From assembly GCF_001594015.1 (NCBI RefSeq), contig NZ_LTBC01000004.1, positions 1-64,000 on the forward strand: 64,000 nucleotides of DNA, written 5' to 3'. The DNA comes from Moorella mulderi DSM 14980. GTDB taxonomy: Bacteria; Bacillota; DSM-521; Neomoorellales; Neomoorellaceae. Below the pieces are notes generated by a model, which was not told the DNA's origin, ran no database searches, and saw only the letters and a program-made list of their open reading frames with translations. This document shows, in pieces, positions 15,118 to 23,963 of this stretch (positions are counted from its first letter, which is position 1; each line of letters opens with the position of its first letter). Position numbers and translations under genes: made by a program.

Positions 15118-16544
15118 TGCGTCCTCCCATCACACCCATACCACCAAGGAAATCCCAGTATGGCATTGACCCCTCCCTGGTTAAAACTCGCGTCAGCGAG
15201 TTGCCGGGCATGACCTCAGTATTGCTGAAAGAGCTTTTCCCCGACCTGCCGGAAGTAATTTATCCAGGTGAAGGGGGAGTCGCTGCCGTCCGAAAAGCAA
15301 CAGAAGAAGCCCTCAAAAATATCGACATGAGTAAGATCAAGCCGGAGCACTCGGTCAATATCCTGGCCTCCCATCACGGCTTTACCCTCCTGGGCGGCGA
15401 ACCATACGCCGAGATGCTGAAGACCTTGAAAGACGTCATCGAAGCCCGGACGGGGTGTAAGGATATCCGCCTGCGGGCCGGAGTGGGCCTGCGCTTCCGG
15501 GAGACGGAAGAGTATATCAAGCGCTACGGCCTGGACAAGCACTTTGGCGGCAAGGCCATCGGCGTGGCCCCCATCGACCAGGGGATACCCATTGAAACCG
15601 AAATCGGCACGCTGTACGGCATCCGCAAGATTTACGACGCCGACTGGATTGTCCATGCCCATAACAGCGACGTGCGCGAGGTCCACTTCCACCGCCAGGT
15701 AGACCGGGCCGTAAAGCCCTTTGGCATGTCCTACGCCCGCATTGAAACACGGTCCACCTACCACCAAAACCTGGGGCCGCGGGCGGCCAACTTTACGGCC
15801 AGGGCCATCTTTGACTCGCCCTTTGTCCAGAGCAAGTTCGCCTTTGCTTCCTTCCTCACGGTGGCACCCAACGGCATCATCGGCGTCGATGCTGATAACA
15901 ATCTCTATGCTCTAAACGACCGGGTGACCCAAATCGGCTGCCGTTACTACGGCAAGATGATGACCCTCTTCGGCGAGATCGACGAGTGCATCGCCGCCCT
16001 GGACTTCCCCTGCCCGGTGGTGTATGTCTTCTCGGCCGGGGTCATTTACGCCAACTTCGCCGGGGCCAATACTGACCTCTACGACCTGGATCTGCCCTTG
16101 CCGGCCTATACCTGGTACACGGAAGCCTTCTACGGCAAGGCAGGCAAGCCGCTCCTGACAGATATACCGCCGGTTAACCCGGCCATCAAGATGTGCGTGC
16201 ACAACTACGCCTGGACGGGATATCCCAGCGCCTTCTTCAGCGAGCACATCCCCACGGTGGTAGTAGGCCAGGAGCAGGCGGACCTCTTCAACCGTGATCC
16301 CCAGAACCTGACCTATATGAAGCATGCGGTGGTGGCCGAAACAACGGAAGCAGCCATGGAGTTTGCCTATAAGACTACCGGTACCCGGAAGGTCCTCATA
16401 TTTGACGGTGCCATGGGCGGTATCAACGTCAGCGAACCCCTGGCTGAGCTGCTGCTCAAGAAAGCACCGGCCGTCAGTGTGCGGGTAGAGAATGAACTCT
16501 TACCCAAGTGGCTGCGCCAGCGGGGCGTCGCTAGGGGTCTCTAA
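15117..16544 (+). CDS. Uncharacterised 475-aa enzyme of the catabolic island (possibly remote LarA-like)
   Basis: I do not recognise this family securely. Visible features are histidine-rich stretches (ILASHHGFTLLGG near residues 82-94, IVHAHNSDVREVHFHRQVDR near 180-199, TYHQNLGPRAANF) and an NYAWTGYPS segment near 362-370; there is no signal peptide, Rossmann or cysteine cluster motif. The spacing of a His loop followed by a second His/Arg loop is faintly like the DUF2088 nickel-pincer racemase LarA, but the key SGGRK-type motif is missing. The ATG overlaps the preceding Fe-S gene, suggesting the two work together. It may carry out the missing chemistry between UbiD and the hydratase (inference). 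Confidence 0.65.
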   Translation: MRPPITPIPPRKSQYGIDPSLVKTRVSELPGMTSVLLKELFPDLPEVIYPGEGGVAAVRKATEEALKNIDMSKIKPEHSVNILASHHGFTLLGGEPYAEMLKTLKDVIEARTGCKDIRLRAGVGLRFRETEEYIKRYGLDKHFGGKAIGVAPIDQGIPIETEIGTLYGIRKIYDADWIVHAHNSDVREVHFHRQVDRAVKPFGMSYARIETRSTYHQNLGPRAANFTARAIFDSPFVQSKFAFASFLTVAPNGIIGVDADNNLYALNDRVTQIGCRYYGKMMTLFGEIDECIAALDFPCPVVYVFSAGVIYANFAGANTDLYDLDLPLPAYTWYTEAFYGKAGKPLLTDIPPVNPAIKMCVHNYAWTGYPSAFFSEHIPTVVVGQEQADLFNRDPQNLTYMKHAVVAETTEAAMEFAYKTTGTRKVLIFDGAMGGINVSEPLAELLLKKAPAVSVRVENELLPKWLRQRGVARGL

Positions 16545-16625
16545 AAAATACTGCGGGTTAAGAGATTTTTTCTCGCGGGCAAACTGGAAGGTACAGATTT
16601 TTAGCAACAGGGAGGTACTAATTAG

Positions 16626-17684
16626 ATGAAAATTAAACGTAATTTACTAGTTGCATTAGTTTTGACCCTGACCTTAGCCACAGCCATCCTTGTCACCGCT
16701 TGCGGCGGGCAAAAAGAAAAGGTTCCTGCGGGCAATAGCGGTACGACCCCGTCCAATGCCAACGGGCCCGTGAAGCTTAACATGGCTACCTTTAACATGG
16801 GCAGCAGCTGGTACACCTACGGCGCCACCATCGCCGAAGTAATCAGGGGGGCTTTACCTGAAGGTTCGCAAGTAAACATCCTTGACCAGGCCGGCGGGGT
16901 TGGCAACCCCAAACTAGTCGGCGATGAAAAAGTCCAACTGGCTATCAGTTTTAACGTTACCGACAAATGGGCCTACGACGGCAAAGAAATATACAGCGAT
17001 AAAAAGCGCGAGAATATTCGCGGGATCGCCGGTTACCTGGATGAATACTACTTTGGCATCGTGGCCCGTAAGGACTTAGGCATAACTGATCTGGCCCAGC
17101 TAAAAGAGAAGAAGCCTAAAATCCACCTGATGACTGTCCCCGTTGGCGGGCTGGGTGAAGTTACTACAAAGCTTGTGCTGCAAGCATATGGAGTAACCTA
17201 CGATGACATCAAGTCCTGGGGCGGCACCGTGGAACACAGCGATTTTAATGCTATTGTGGACGCTTTCCGCGATGGCAAAGCTGATATGTTCATGCAGACG
17301 ATTACCAAGGGGCACCCGGCTGTTACCGAACTGGCAACGACAACACCAGTTGTCTTTATACCAATTAGCGAAGATAAAATTCAAGAGCTTTCTTCCAACT
17401 ACGGCTTTGTGCGGGACGAAATTCCGGCCAACAGCTTCAAGGGTCAGGACGAAAACGTGCCCACCCTGGGCCTTACCAGCACCCTGATCACGCATAGCAA
17501 GGTTCCCGACGAAATTGTTTATAAGATTACCAAGGCCGTTATCGAAAACAAGGACCGAATCCGCCAGGGACATAAAGCCCTAGAAGTATTTGACCCTGCA
17601 AAGGCACCGCGCCTGGACGGGCTGGGAGTACCGCTCCACTCGGGAGCTGAAAAGTACTACCGGGAAGCCGGTTACTTGAAATAA
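16626..17684 (+). CDS. TAXI family TRAP transporter solute-binding lipoprotein
   Basis: The 352-residue protein has a lipoprotein signal peptide with lipobox LVTAC (Cys 26) followed by a Gly/Asn/Ser linker. The rest is a TAXI-type periplasmic binding fold: LNMATFNMGSSWYTYGATIA, INILDQAGG-like segments and KADMFMQTITKGHPAV. TAXI receptors hand organic acids to fused 12+4 TM TRAP permeases driven by an ion gradient. The matching permease is the next gene. In a Gram-positive cell the receptor is anchored to the outer face of the membrane. AGGGAGG precedes the ATG. Confidence 0.93.
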   Translation: MKIKRNLLVALVLTLTLATAILVTACGGQKEKVPAGNSGTTPSNANGPVKLNMATFNMGSSWYTYGATIAEVIRGALPEGSQVNILDQAGGVGNPKLVGDEKVQLAISFNVTDKWAYDGKEIYSDKKRENIRGIAGYLDEYYFGIVARKDLGITDLAQLKEKKPKIHLMTVPVGGLGEVTTKLVLQAYGVTYDDIKSWGGTVEHSDFNAIVDAFRDGKADMFMQTITKGHPAVTELATTTPVVFIPISEDKIQELSSNYGFVRDEIPANSFKGQDENVPTLGLTSTLITHSKVPDEIVYKITKAVIENKDRIRQGHKALEVFDPAKAPRLDGLGVPLHSGAEKYYREAGYLK

Positions 17685-17695
17685 ATGGAAAAATG

Positions 17696-17734
17696 GAATA
17701 TGGTGGAACAATTGTAAATTGTTCCACCATATTC
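17696..17734 (+). promoter_or_regulatory. 18-bp perfect hairpin between TRAP receptor and permease genes
   Basis: GAATATGGTGGAACAATT (17696-17713) pairs without mismatch to its complement at 17717-17734 with a 3-base loop. No T run follows. Hairpins in this place commonly protect the 3' end of the abundant receptor mRNA and lower permease expression. Confidence 0.75.
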
Positions 17735-17765
17735 GGAATATCTTAATCTGAAAGAGGTGGTTTTT

Positions 17766-19640
17766 ATGGAAACGGCCGCAGCAAACTCAAACTATAAACG
17801 TTTCCTATCCTTACCGGCCTTGATAGCCCTGGCATGGAGTTTGTTTCAACTTTATATTGTTATTTTTGGCAGCCTGCATGCCCAGGTGCAGCGACCAATC
17901 CACGTGGCCTTTGCTATAGCTTTAGTTTTATTATCCAAACCCTTGGTTAAAGGCCAAAAAGGTTACAGGTGGTACGACGTTGCTGGTGCCATCATAACCT
18001 TTGCCTGCGCTTTTTACCTTATTGTCAACTACGAGCGCATTACTACCCGCATCCCCCTGGTCGACCCCTTATATACCCTGGATATTGTTGTGGGCCTAGT
18101 CTTTATTGTGTTGCTGTTCGAAGCCTCCCGTCGGGCGACTAATCTGGCCTTGCCCATTATAGCTTTAATCTTTGTGCTTTATGGTTTCTTCGGCCACTAC
18201 CTTCCCGGAATATTTGGCCATCAGGGGTTAAGCCTGCAGGACTTTATTGAAAATCAGTTCTTTTCTACTGGAGGTATTTTCGGTTCGCCGGTGGCAGTCT
18301 CCGTCAATATGGTATTTTACTTCCTGCTTTTCAGCGCTTTCCTGGAAGCGACACCGGCAGGTGAACTCTTTATTGACTTGGCCAGTATAAGCACGCGCAA
18401 GTCCCGGGGCGGCACCGGCAAAGCTACTATCATAGCCAGCGGACTTTTCGGCATGATTAGCGGTAGCGCCGCAGCCAACACCGTTTCCGTCGGCACGTTT
18501 ACTTATCCAATGATGGTTAAAAACGGCTTCCACCCTAAATTCTCTGCCAGCGTCCTGGCTATTGGCGGTACAGGAGGCCAGCTTATTCCTCCCATCATGG
18601 GGGCTGCTGCCTTTATCATGGTCGACATGATTGGGGTCTCCTATGCCAAGATAATGAAAACGGCCATTATCCCTTCTATTATCTATATAGCCGCTCTTTA
18701 TTTCGTAGTCCACTACGAAAGCCTGAGAGCCGCCATTAAAACCATCAGCGTTGATGCATCCGAAGCCAAGAAGCGTATAGTCCAACGGTTACACCTATTA
18801 GGTTCGATAGTAGTTTTGGTAGCTCTGATCATAATGGGCCGTTCCCTCATGTTTTCTGCCTTTTGGGGCACGGTTTCACTCTTGCTGCTATGCTTCCTGC
18901 GACGGGAAACCCGTGTAGGCCTCTATAACATTATAAGGGCTTTAGAAGTGACGGCCCGTACGGCGATAACTATAGCTGTTCCCTGCGCCATCGCAGGCGT
19001 AATCGTGGGGGTTATTACAACCTCAGGGCTGGGGTTGCGCTTTAGCAGCCTGGTTGCCCAGCTCTCGCAGGGGAACCTACTCATCGCTTTGTTCTTAACT
19101 ATGATTATGGCCATAATTCTGGGCATGGGCATGCCTACCAGCGCTGCTTATATTATGGCTGCCGTGCTGCTAGCACCGGCTATCGAAAAACTGGGCGTCG
19201 CGCCGATTGTGGCCCATTTCTTCATCTTTTACTTTGCTAACCTCTCTATGATTACCCCGCCGGTGGCCCTGGCGTCTTATGCTGCCGCCGGGTTGGCAAA
19301 CCTCGACCTGTGGGAGGTTGGCATAGAGGCCTTTAAGCTTAGCTTTGTCATCTTCCTGTTGCCCTTTGCCTTTGTGTTTAACCCGGCCCTCCTCGGCATA
19401 GGGCATTTACCGGAAATCCTGTGGGTTACCTTTACCACCCTAGTAGGGACATGGTCCATGTCCATGGCGGTAATCGGTTACAGTTCGGCGCCATTGAACA
19501 AAGGTCAAAGATTATTGCTTATCTGCGCCGCCATTTTATTGATTGTGCCGGAAACCATAACTGATATTATTGGGCTGGCCATCCTGGCGGCAGTTATCGT
19601 GCCTCAAATGGTGGCGAGCAGGAAGGTGTTCAGGACTTAA
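17766..19640 (+). CDS. TRAP transporter permease, fused small (4 TM) and large (12 TM) subunits
   Basis: The 624-residue integral membrane protein is hydrophobic throughout. The N-terminal part corresponds to DctQ and the larger part to DctM, with the marker segments SRGGTGKATIIASGLFGMIS, IGGTGGQLIPPIMGAAAFIM and MAIILGMGMPTSAAYIMAAV. This fusion is typical of TAXI-TRAP systems. It should import the substrate of the island, probably an aromatic or other organic acid, by proton or sodium symport. ATG 17766 is used because AAAGAGGTGG lies just upstream; GTG 17757 is inside that site. Confidence 0.93.
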   Translation: METAAANSNYKRFLSLPALIALAWSLFQLYIVIFGSLHAQVQRPIHVAFAIALVLLSKPLVKGQKGYRWYDVAGAIITFACAFYLIVNYERITTRIPLVDPLYTLDIVVGLVFIVLLFEASRRATNLALPIIALIFVLYGFFGHYLPGIFGHQGLSLQDFIENQFFSTGGIFGSPVAVSVNMVFYFLLFSAFLEATPAGELFIDLASISTRKSRGGTGKATIIASGLFGMISGSAAANTVSVGTFTYPMMVKNGFHPKFSASVLAIGGTGGQLIPPIMGAAAFIMVDMIGVSYAKIMKTAIIPSIIYIAALYFVVHYESLRAAIKTISVDASEAKKRIVQRLHLLGSIVVLVALIIMGRSLMFSAFWGTVSLLLLCFLRRETRVGLYNIIRALEVTARTAITIAVPCAIAGVIVGVITTSGLGLRFSSLVAQLSQGNLLIALFLTMIMAIILGMGMPTSAAYIMAAVLLAPAIEKLGVAPIVAHFFIFYFANLSMITPPVALASYAAAGLANLDLWEVGIEAFKLSFVIFLLPFAFVFNPALLGIGHLPEILWVTFTTLVGTWSMSMAVIGYSSAPLNKGQRLLLICAAILLIVPETITDIIGLAILAAVIVPQMVASRKVFRT

Positions 19641-19730
19641 AATGAGGGCCTTCTGTACCGCTTCCCAGCGCTTTAACTAAAAGCCGGGCATAAGTCATCC
19701 CTGAAGAAGAGAAAAGAAGAGGTGAAGATT

Positions 19731-21074
19731 ATGGTTGCAAACTCTTTGCGCCAGTGGCTGGCGGAACTAGACCGTAAAGGCCTTCTGAAACAGGTCAATA
19801 AGGAAGTAGACCTACATTATGAGCTGGCGGCTGTAGGAAAGAAAGCTGATGGCCGATATGCTTTGCAATTTAATAAAGTCCGTAATTCCTCAATCCCTGT
19901 AGTAACGGGCATCGCAGGAACGCGCGAAATTATGGCCGCGGCGATGGGCGTATCAATTAAAGAAGTAGCAGAGCGCTTTGCCCAGGCCCAGGCTAACCCG
20001 GTAGAATGTGTCCTGGTGGCATCCGGGAAATCCCCTGTTAAGGAAAATGTTAACTATGAGGTTGATTTAGGGTCTCTACCTATACCTGTTCACCATGAAA
20101 AGGACGGCGGGCCGTATATAACCGCAGGGGTCCTGGTAGCCAAGGACCCCCGGACCGGAATACGCAATATATCCATTCACCGGTTGCAGGTTTTAGGTCC
20201 TAATCGCCTGGGGATTTTGATTTTACCGCGCCACCTGTCCCATTTCTTCCGGGCGGCTGAAGAGGCCGGCAGGCCCCTGGAGGTAGCCATAGCTATCGGC
20301 CTGGACCCGCTACTATTGCTAGCATCCCAGGCCCTGACGCCACCCGGGTTCGATGAATTTACCATTGCCGGAGCTCTATATGGCCAACCCCTGGAACTAG
20401 TGAAATGTGAAACTGTCGATCTAGAGGTGCCAGCCCAGGCGGAAATTGTGCTGGAAGGACGGTTGCTTCCCGGGGTTAGGGAGATAGAAGGGCCTTTTGG
20501 AGAATATCCCAAATATTACGGTCCGGCGTCACCAAAGCCAGTAATAGAGTTAACTGCCATAACTTCACGCCGAAATCCTATTTACCAGACGATTGTTCCA
20601 GCAACAATGGAGCACCTACTACTGGGAGCCATTCCAAGAGAGGGGGGATTATTACAGGTAATAAAAAATGCTGTACCTAATGTTAAGGGGGTGCATCTCA
20701 CCCCGGGTGGTACTTGCCGCTACCATGCTGTAATTGCCATTGATAAACAAAATGAAGGTGAGGCCAAAAACGCCATCTTTGCTGCCTTCAGCAGTAGTCA
20801 GGAAATTAAGCATGTAGTTGTAGTAGATAAAGACGTTGACATCTTTAATCCTGAAGATGTGGAGTGGGCTATAGCAACCCGCTGTCAGGCTGGCCGCGAT
20901 GTCTTTATCGTAGAGCGAGCCCTGGGAAACAAATTAGATCCATCCAGTGATAATGGTCTCAGTGATAAAATGGGAATTGATGCCACGGTGCCTTTGGATG
21001 CAGAGCCCGGGCGTTTTGAACGAATTCGTATTCCCGGTGAAGAAGCAATTAGGCTGGAAGATTATTTAGATTGA
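19731..21074 (+). CDS. UbiD family decarboxylase
   Basis: The 447-residue protein matches UbiD: LPIPVHHEKDGGPYITAGVL in the first domain, then ISIHRLQVLGPNRLG and the signature EGPFGEYPKYYG in the split-barrel prenyl-FMN domain, and a dimerising C-terminus with DVDIFNPEDVEWAIATRCQA. UbiD enzymes decarboxylate aromatic, heteroaromatic or alpha,beta-unsaturated acids using prenylated FMN made by UbiX, which is not in this window. It closes the catabolic island behind the TRAP importer, so the imported compound is probably such an acid. ATG 19731 follows AGAGGTG at 19717-19723. Confidence 0.92.
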   Translation: MVANSLRQWLAELDRKGLLKQVNKEVDLHYELAAVGKKADGRYALQFNKVRNSSIPVVTGIAGTREIMAAAMGVSIKEVAERFAQAQANPVECVLVASGKSPVKENVNYEVDLGSLPIPVHHEKDGGPYITAGVLVAKDPRTGIRNISIHRLQVLGPNRLGILILPRHLSHFFRAAEEAGRPLEVAIAIGLDPLLLLASQALTPPGFDEFTIAGALYGQPLELVKCETVDLEVPAQAEIVLEGRLLPGVREIEGPFGEYPKYYGPASPKPVIELTAITSRRNPIYQTIVPATMEHLLLGAIPREGGLLQVIKNAVPNVKGVHLTPGGTCRYHAVIAIDKQNEGEAKNAIFAAFSSSQEIKHVVVVDKDVDIFNPEDVEWAIATRCQAGRDVFIVERALGNKLDPSSDNGLSDKMGIDATVPLDAEPGRFERIRIPGEEAIRLEDYLD

Positions 21075-21245
21075 GTGTTTAAGTTGAAAGCGGTGGGAAT
21101 TTAATCCTGAAATCGTCAAGTAAAAATTTGTATGAAGAAGAAACGTACCAAGACCCTGTTAAGATACCATTGATTACCAGGAATTAATAAGAATCACCTT
21201 TTCAATCACTCCTTTGAAGAACGGTAGCCTGAAAAATGGGTAGCA

Positions 21246-22205
21246 TTATCCAACCCCTACTTGACAGCGATTTTTAAGAAAGTAGTGCTTACTGTTAGTA
21301 GCTAAACGGTTGAGGTAAGCAATGACTTTTTGCAGTCCCCCACGCAAAGGGGCCTTGCAGACATAGAGGTAAGTTTGTTCCTCGAAGTAATCGAAGTTTT
21401 TTTCGTCAAAGAAACCTTTATCCAGGCGTACCCCCTTTAAAACGTAATTCCTTGGCAATCTCTGCTCCGTATCCTGAAAGAAGTTTAGAAAACCACTGTT
21501 GCTATGGATTTTACCGTTATATGCCTTGAGATTAAGCATTTCAGCGGTTTCGGCTATAGAGGCGACTTTAGCCTTCAGGGAAGGGCGGCCATGATAGCGG
21601 GGATTGTAGCCTATCGCACCGCCTTCCTGGGAACCATGCAAGGTGATAACTGTGTCGTCAATATCTAACCATATCTCCCTAGGTGGTACTGTTTTAGAGC
21701 GCATTTCCCGTAGCTGCTGATCAATAGAGCGTAGCTCTTCCAGGGAATTTTTCTGCATGGCAGCAAGAAGACGCCTAAAACCCGTTTCCTCAGGGAAATC
21801 GTCAATACCCTTGATTTTCGCGTAACCCTGTTCATTCCTTATACACTGCGTATGTTCAAAGCGGGATAACCCTAATATCTGGGCATCGATCAGGAAATCC
21901 AGCATTTCCGGGGGCTGAAATTTACTGTTAGGCCCTTTGCGCATCGTTAAGGTGTTGCGGATTATCTACCTAAAACCTATAGCCTGCTTAAAGGCTTCTA
22001 TCAGACCAAAATTAGCAAATCTGGTGACTGTATGGTTATCAAAGGTTTTTGGTAGGTTATAACGGCTAATTTTCTTCTGTAATCGGCGTTTCTTAAGCTC
22101 AATCTTTCTTCTTTCACTTCTCAATAAAGGAGGTGCTTGACGGTGACCGCTTTTTTGTTGTACCATCATCTTGAAGACATCCTTTCTTTTGGATACTCTT
22201 GTCAA
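21246..22205 (-). pseudogene. IS1380-type transposase, interrupted and truncated
   Basis: Reading leftward from 22205 the frame gives an IS1380-like N-terminus (NHTVTRFANFGLIEAF), then an amber TAG at 21966-21968, and after it the same frame continues with the DDE core: DIDDTVITLHGSQEGGAIGY, NPRYHGRPSLKAK and VLKGVRLDKGFFDEKNFDYF. The total is about 320 codons against roughly 440-480 in the family, so the C-terminal third is gone as well. The element is inactive. The flanks 21075-21245 and 22206-22380 hold no other gene; terminal repeats could not be defined. Confidence 0.82.
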
Positions 22206-22384
22206 GTATCCAATTAGATTCGGAAAGGGTGTCTTCCTTCTTTTTCTGTAAAAAATTTTCGGCTTTCTTTTTGAGGAAAGTAACTTGTATCAAGGGTTTT
22301 GAGCTTGGATGCCGGTGTTGCTTGCCGGTTATAGGTTGAACATTACCGTACAATTGTATCCGCCTCTTAAGTTTCTTCTGCTTT

Positions 22385-23009
22385 TGATGATCGAAGAAGG
22401 CGGGCGAACCCTGTGCTGTGACCCTGTGGCTGGATGCAGGCTACGTAGAATGGGAGTCGGGGCTTACCACCTATGGCTATGTCTTTCCCCGGGAGACTCT
22501 GGCCGGCAAGGTTGTGGAACGCATCAAAGCCTACGGTTTTAAGGAACCACGTATAGGTTTTGAACGTTACTTTGTTGACTTCGCCCTTTATGATGGCCTG
22601 CGCCAGGCTTTCCCAGAGAAAAATTTTATCGGTGCTGCTGATCTTTTCTACCGGATTCGGTCAGTGAAGGAAGCTCAGGAAATTGAATTTATGCGGCGGG
22701 CGGCGGCAGCCGCCTGCCACGGCAGGGGAAGTGGATGCAGCCGCCCGGGAGGTTGTGGAAAAGGCCGGTTACGGCAGCAATTACCTGGACATGGTTGGCT
22801 ACGGCGTGGGCCAGCGCCAGTCGGAGTTTTACCCCATTATCGGCAAGGGCCGGGCGGAAATAATTGAGGCCGGCATGGTAGTGGATTTACTCCTGCCGAC
22901 CATTTATCGTCCCGGTACCGGCGGTCCCCGGGTGACGGATGTTATTTATATCAGCAAGGATAAGAACGAAATACTGACGGATTACCCGCGGGAACTGGTG
23001 CGGGTATGA
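22385..23009 (+). pseudogene. Decayed Xaa-Pro aminopeptidase (M24) remnant
   Basis: Two frames carry pieces of one M24 peptidase. From about 22409 to 22720 the first reads LWLDAGYVEWESGLTTYGYV through RSVKEAQEIEFMRRAAAAAC, the end of the creatinase N-domain and the start of the pita-bread domain. Around 22710 the frame shifts and much of the catalytic domain is missing; the second frame resumes with YGVGQRQSEFYP and EIIEAGMVVDLLLPTIYRP up to 23009. The N-terminal 100 or more residues are replaced by insertion-element sequence. The gene was likely broken by the IS1380 insertion and then decayed. Confidence 0.8.
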
Positions 23010-23019
23010 TAGAAGCGCT

Positions 23020-23045
23020 CTCCGGGTTATCCCGGAGCTTTTTAT
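23020..23045 (+). terminator. Terminator after the peptidase remnant
   Basis: CTCCGGG (23020-23026) pairs with CCCGGAG (23031-23037), loop TTAT, followed by CTTTTTATATTTT. Confidence 0.88.
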
Positions 23046-23093
23046 ATTTTAAGCTGGAAATGTGAGTGCCGGCCTAGATGGTGTGGAAGATAC

Positions 23094-23122
23094 TTGTTTT
23101 TTCCCTGGCTGCCATATATAAT
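23094..23122 (+). promoter_or_regulatory. SigA-type promoter of the VapBC pair
   Basis: TTGTTT (23094-23099), 17-base spacer, TATAAT (23117-23122), placed 36 bases before the antitoxin ATG. Confidence 0.6.
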
Positions 23123-23157
23123 GTTAACATGAAAAATAATATGGTGGTGATTTTCTC

Positions 23158-23409
23158 ATGAAACAGGTTCCCTTACAGGTATATATTGATAAAACCCTTC
23201 ATGAACGTCTCCGGCTAGTGGCCCAAAGACAAGGGGTGACCCAATCCGAACTGGTTAGAAAGTATCTTTATCGTGGCCTGGATAAAGACCTTGGCCCGGA
23301 TGATCCGGCTTTGGAAATCATTGGCTTGGGTGCAGGTAAAACAACTGATCTAGCGCATAAACATGACCAGTACCTGGTGTTGAAGGAGAAGGAGAACTGG
23401 CAAAAGTGA
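23158..23409 (+). CDS. Ribbon-helix-helix antitoxin, VapB-like
   Basis: The 83-residue protein begins with a ribbon-helix-helix fold: VPLQVYIDKTLHERLRLVAQ as strand and helix A, then RQGVTQSELVRKYLYRGLDK as helix B. Its C-terminal half is polar and likely wraps the toxin. Such antitoxins repress their own operon. The stop overlaps the start of the PIN-domain gene by 4 bases, the normal layout of VapBC pairs. It has its own promoter at 23094-23122. Confidence 0.85.
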   Translation: MKQVPLQVYIDKTLHERLRLVAQRQGVTQSELVRKYLYRGLDKDLGPDDPALEIIGLGAGKTTDLAHKHDQYLVLKEKENWQK

Positions 23410-23816
23410 AGAAGCTATTCGTAGATACTTCTGCCTGGGTAGCCGTAGTAAATCGTCGCGATCAATACCATAATATTGCCAGCACGTTTTATAAAAGTGC
23501 TTTTCAGGAATATGGGCAACTTATTACCACAAACCTGGTAGCGGCTGAAACTTATATTTTATTACGTCTGGATTGCGGCCTGGATGTGGCCCTGGGATGG
23601 TGGGAAAGGATAACAACATCGTTAAAGGTCAAGATGATATATGCCGACGCTGATATTACCTGGGAAGCCGTCAAATTTTTACGTAAGTTTGATGATCAAG
23701 CCTTTTCCCTAACCGATGCTGTTTCCTTTGCAGTTATGCAAAAGGTAAAAGTTAATGAAGCCTTTGCTTTTGATGCTCATTTTGTGGTAGCCGGATTTAC
23801 CATGTTGCCGTATTGA
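23406..23816 (+). CDS. PIN-domain ribonuclease toxin, VapC-like
   Basis: The 136-residue protein has the PIN catalytic acids in order: FVDTSAWVAVV (Asp near residue 6), NLVAAETYILLR (Glu near 48), LTDAVSFAVM and AFAFDAHFVVAGF (Asp in both). PIN toxins cleave tRNA or rRNA with Mg2+ and are held inactive by the antitoxin encoded just upstream. Length and motif spacing are normal and nothing looks broken, so the pair is probably functional. It sits among decayed mobile DNA, in keeping with horizontal arrival. Confidence 0.88.
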   Translation: MKKLFVDTSAWVAVVNRRDQYHNIASTFYKSAFQEYGQLITTNLVAAETYILLRLDCGLDVALGWWERITTSLKVKMIYADADITWEAVKFLRKFDDQAFSLTDAVSFAVMQKVKVNEAFAFDAHFVVAGFTMLPY

Positions 23817-23837
23817 TTTTTTGGCATGCTTTTCCCC

Positions 23838-23960
23838 ATGATTCCCATGATTCCTTTTCCGTGTTTTTTGCTGGTGCAGGAGGAACTCCTGCCGCTGGTG
23901 CCCGGTTATCTCCTTGTCCGGGGCGCGGCTTACGTTGGTGGGCAGGATGTGTGCCGGTAA
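23838..23960 (+). CDS. Possible 40-residue protein
   Basis: An ATG-started frame reads MIPMIPFPCFLLVQEELLPL, then VPGYLLVRGAAYVGGQDVCR and stop. The second half looks protein-like, with a VPGYLLV...YVGGQ pattern that reads like a conserved small domain, but I cannot name it. No strong ribosome site precedes it. It lies between vapC and a convergent gene; it may be a real small gene or the 3' remnant of one. Confidence 0.3.
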   Translation: MIPMIPFPCFLLVQEELLPLVPGYLLVRGAAYVGGQDVCR

Positions 23961-23963
23961 ATT

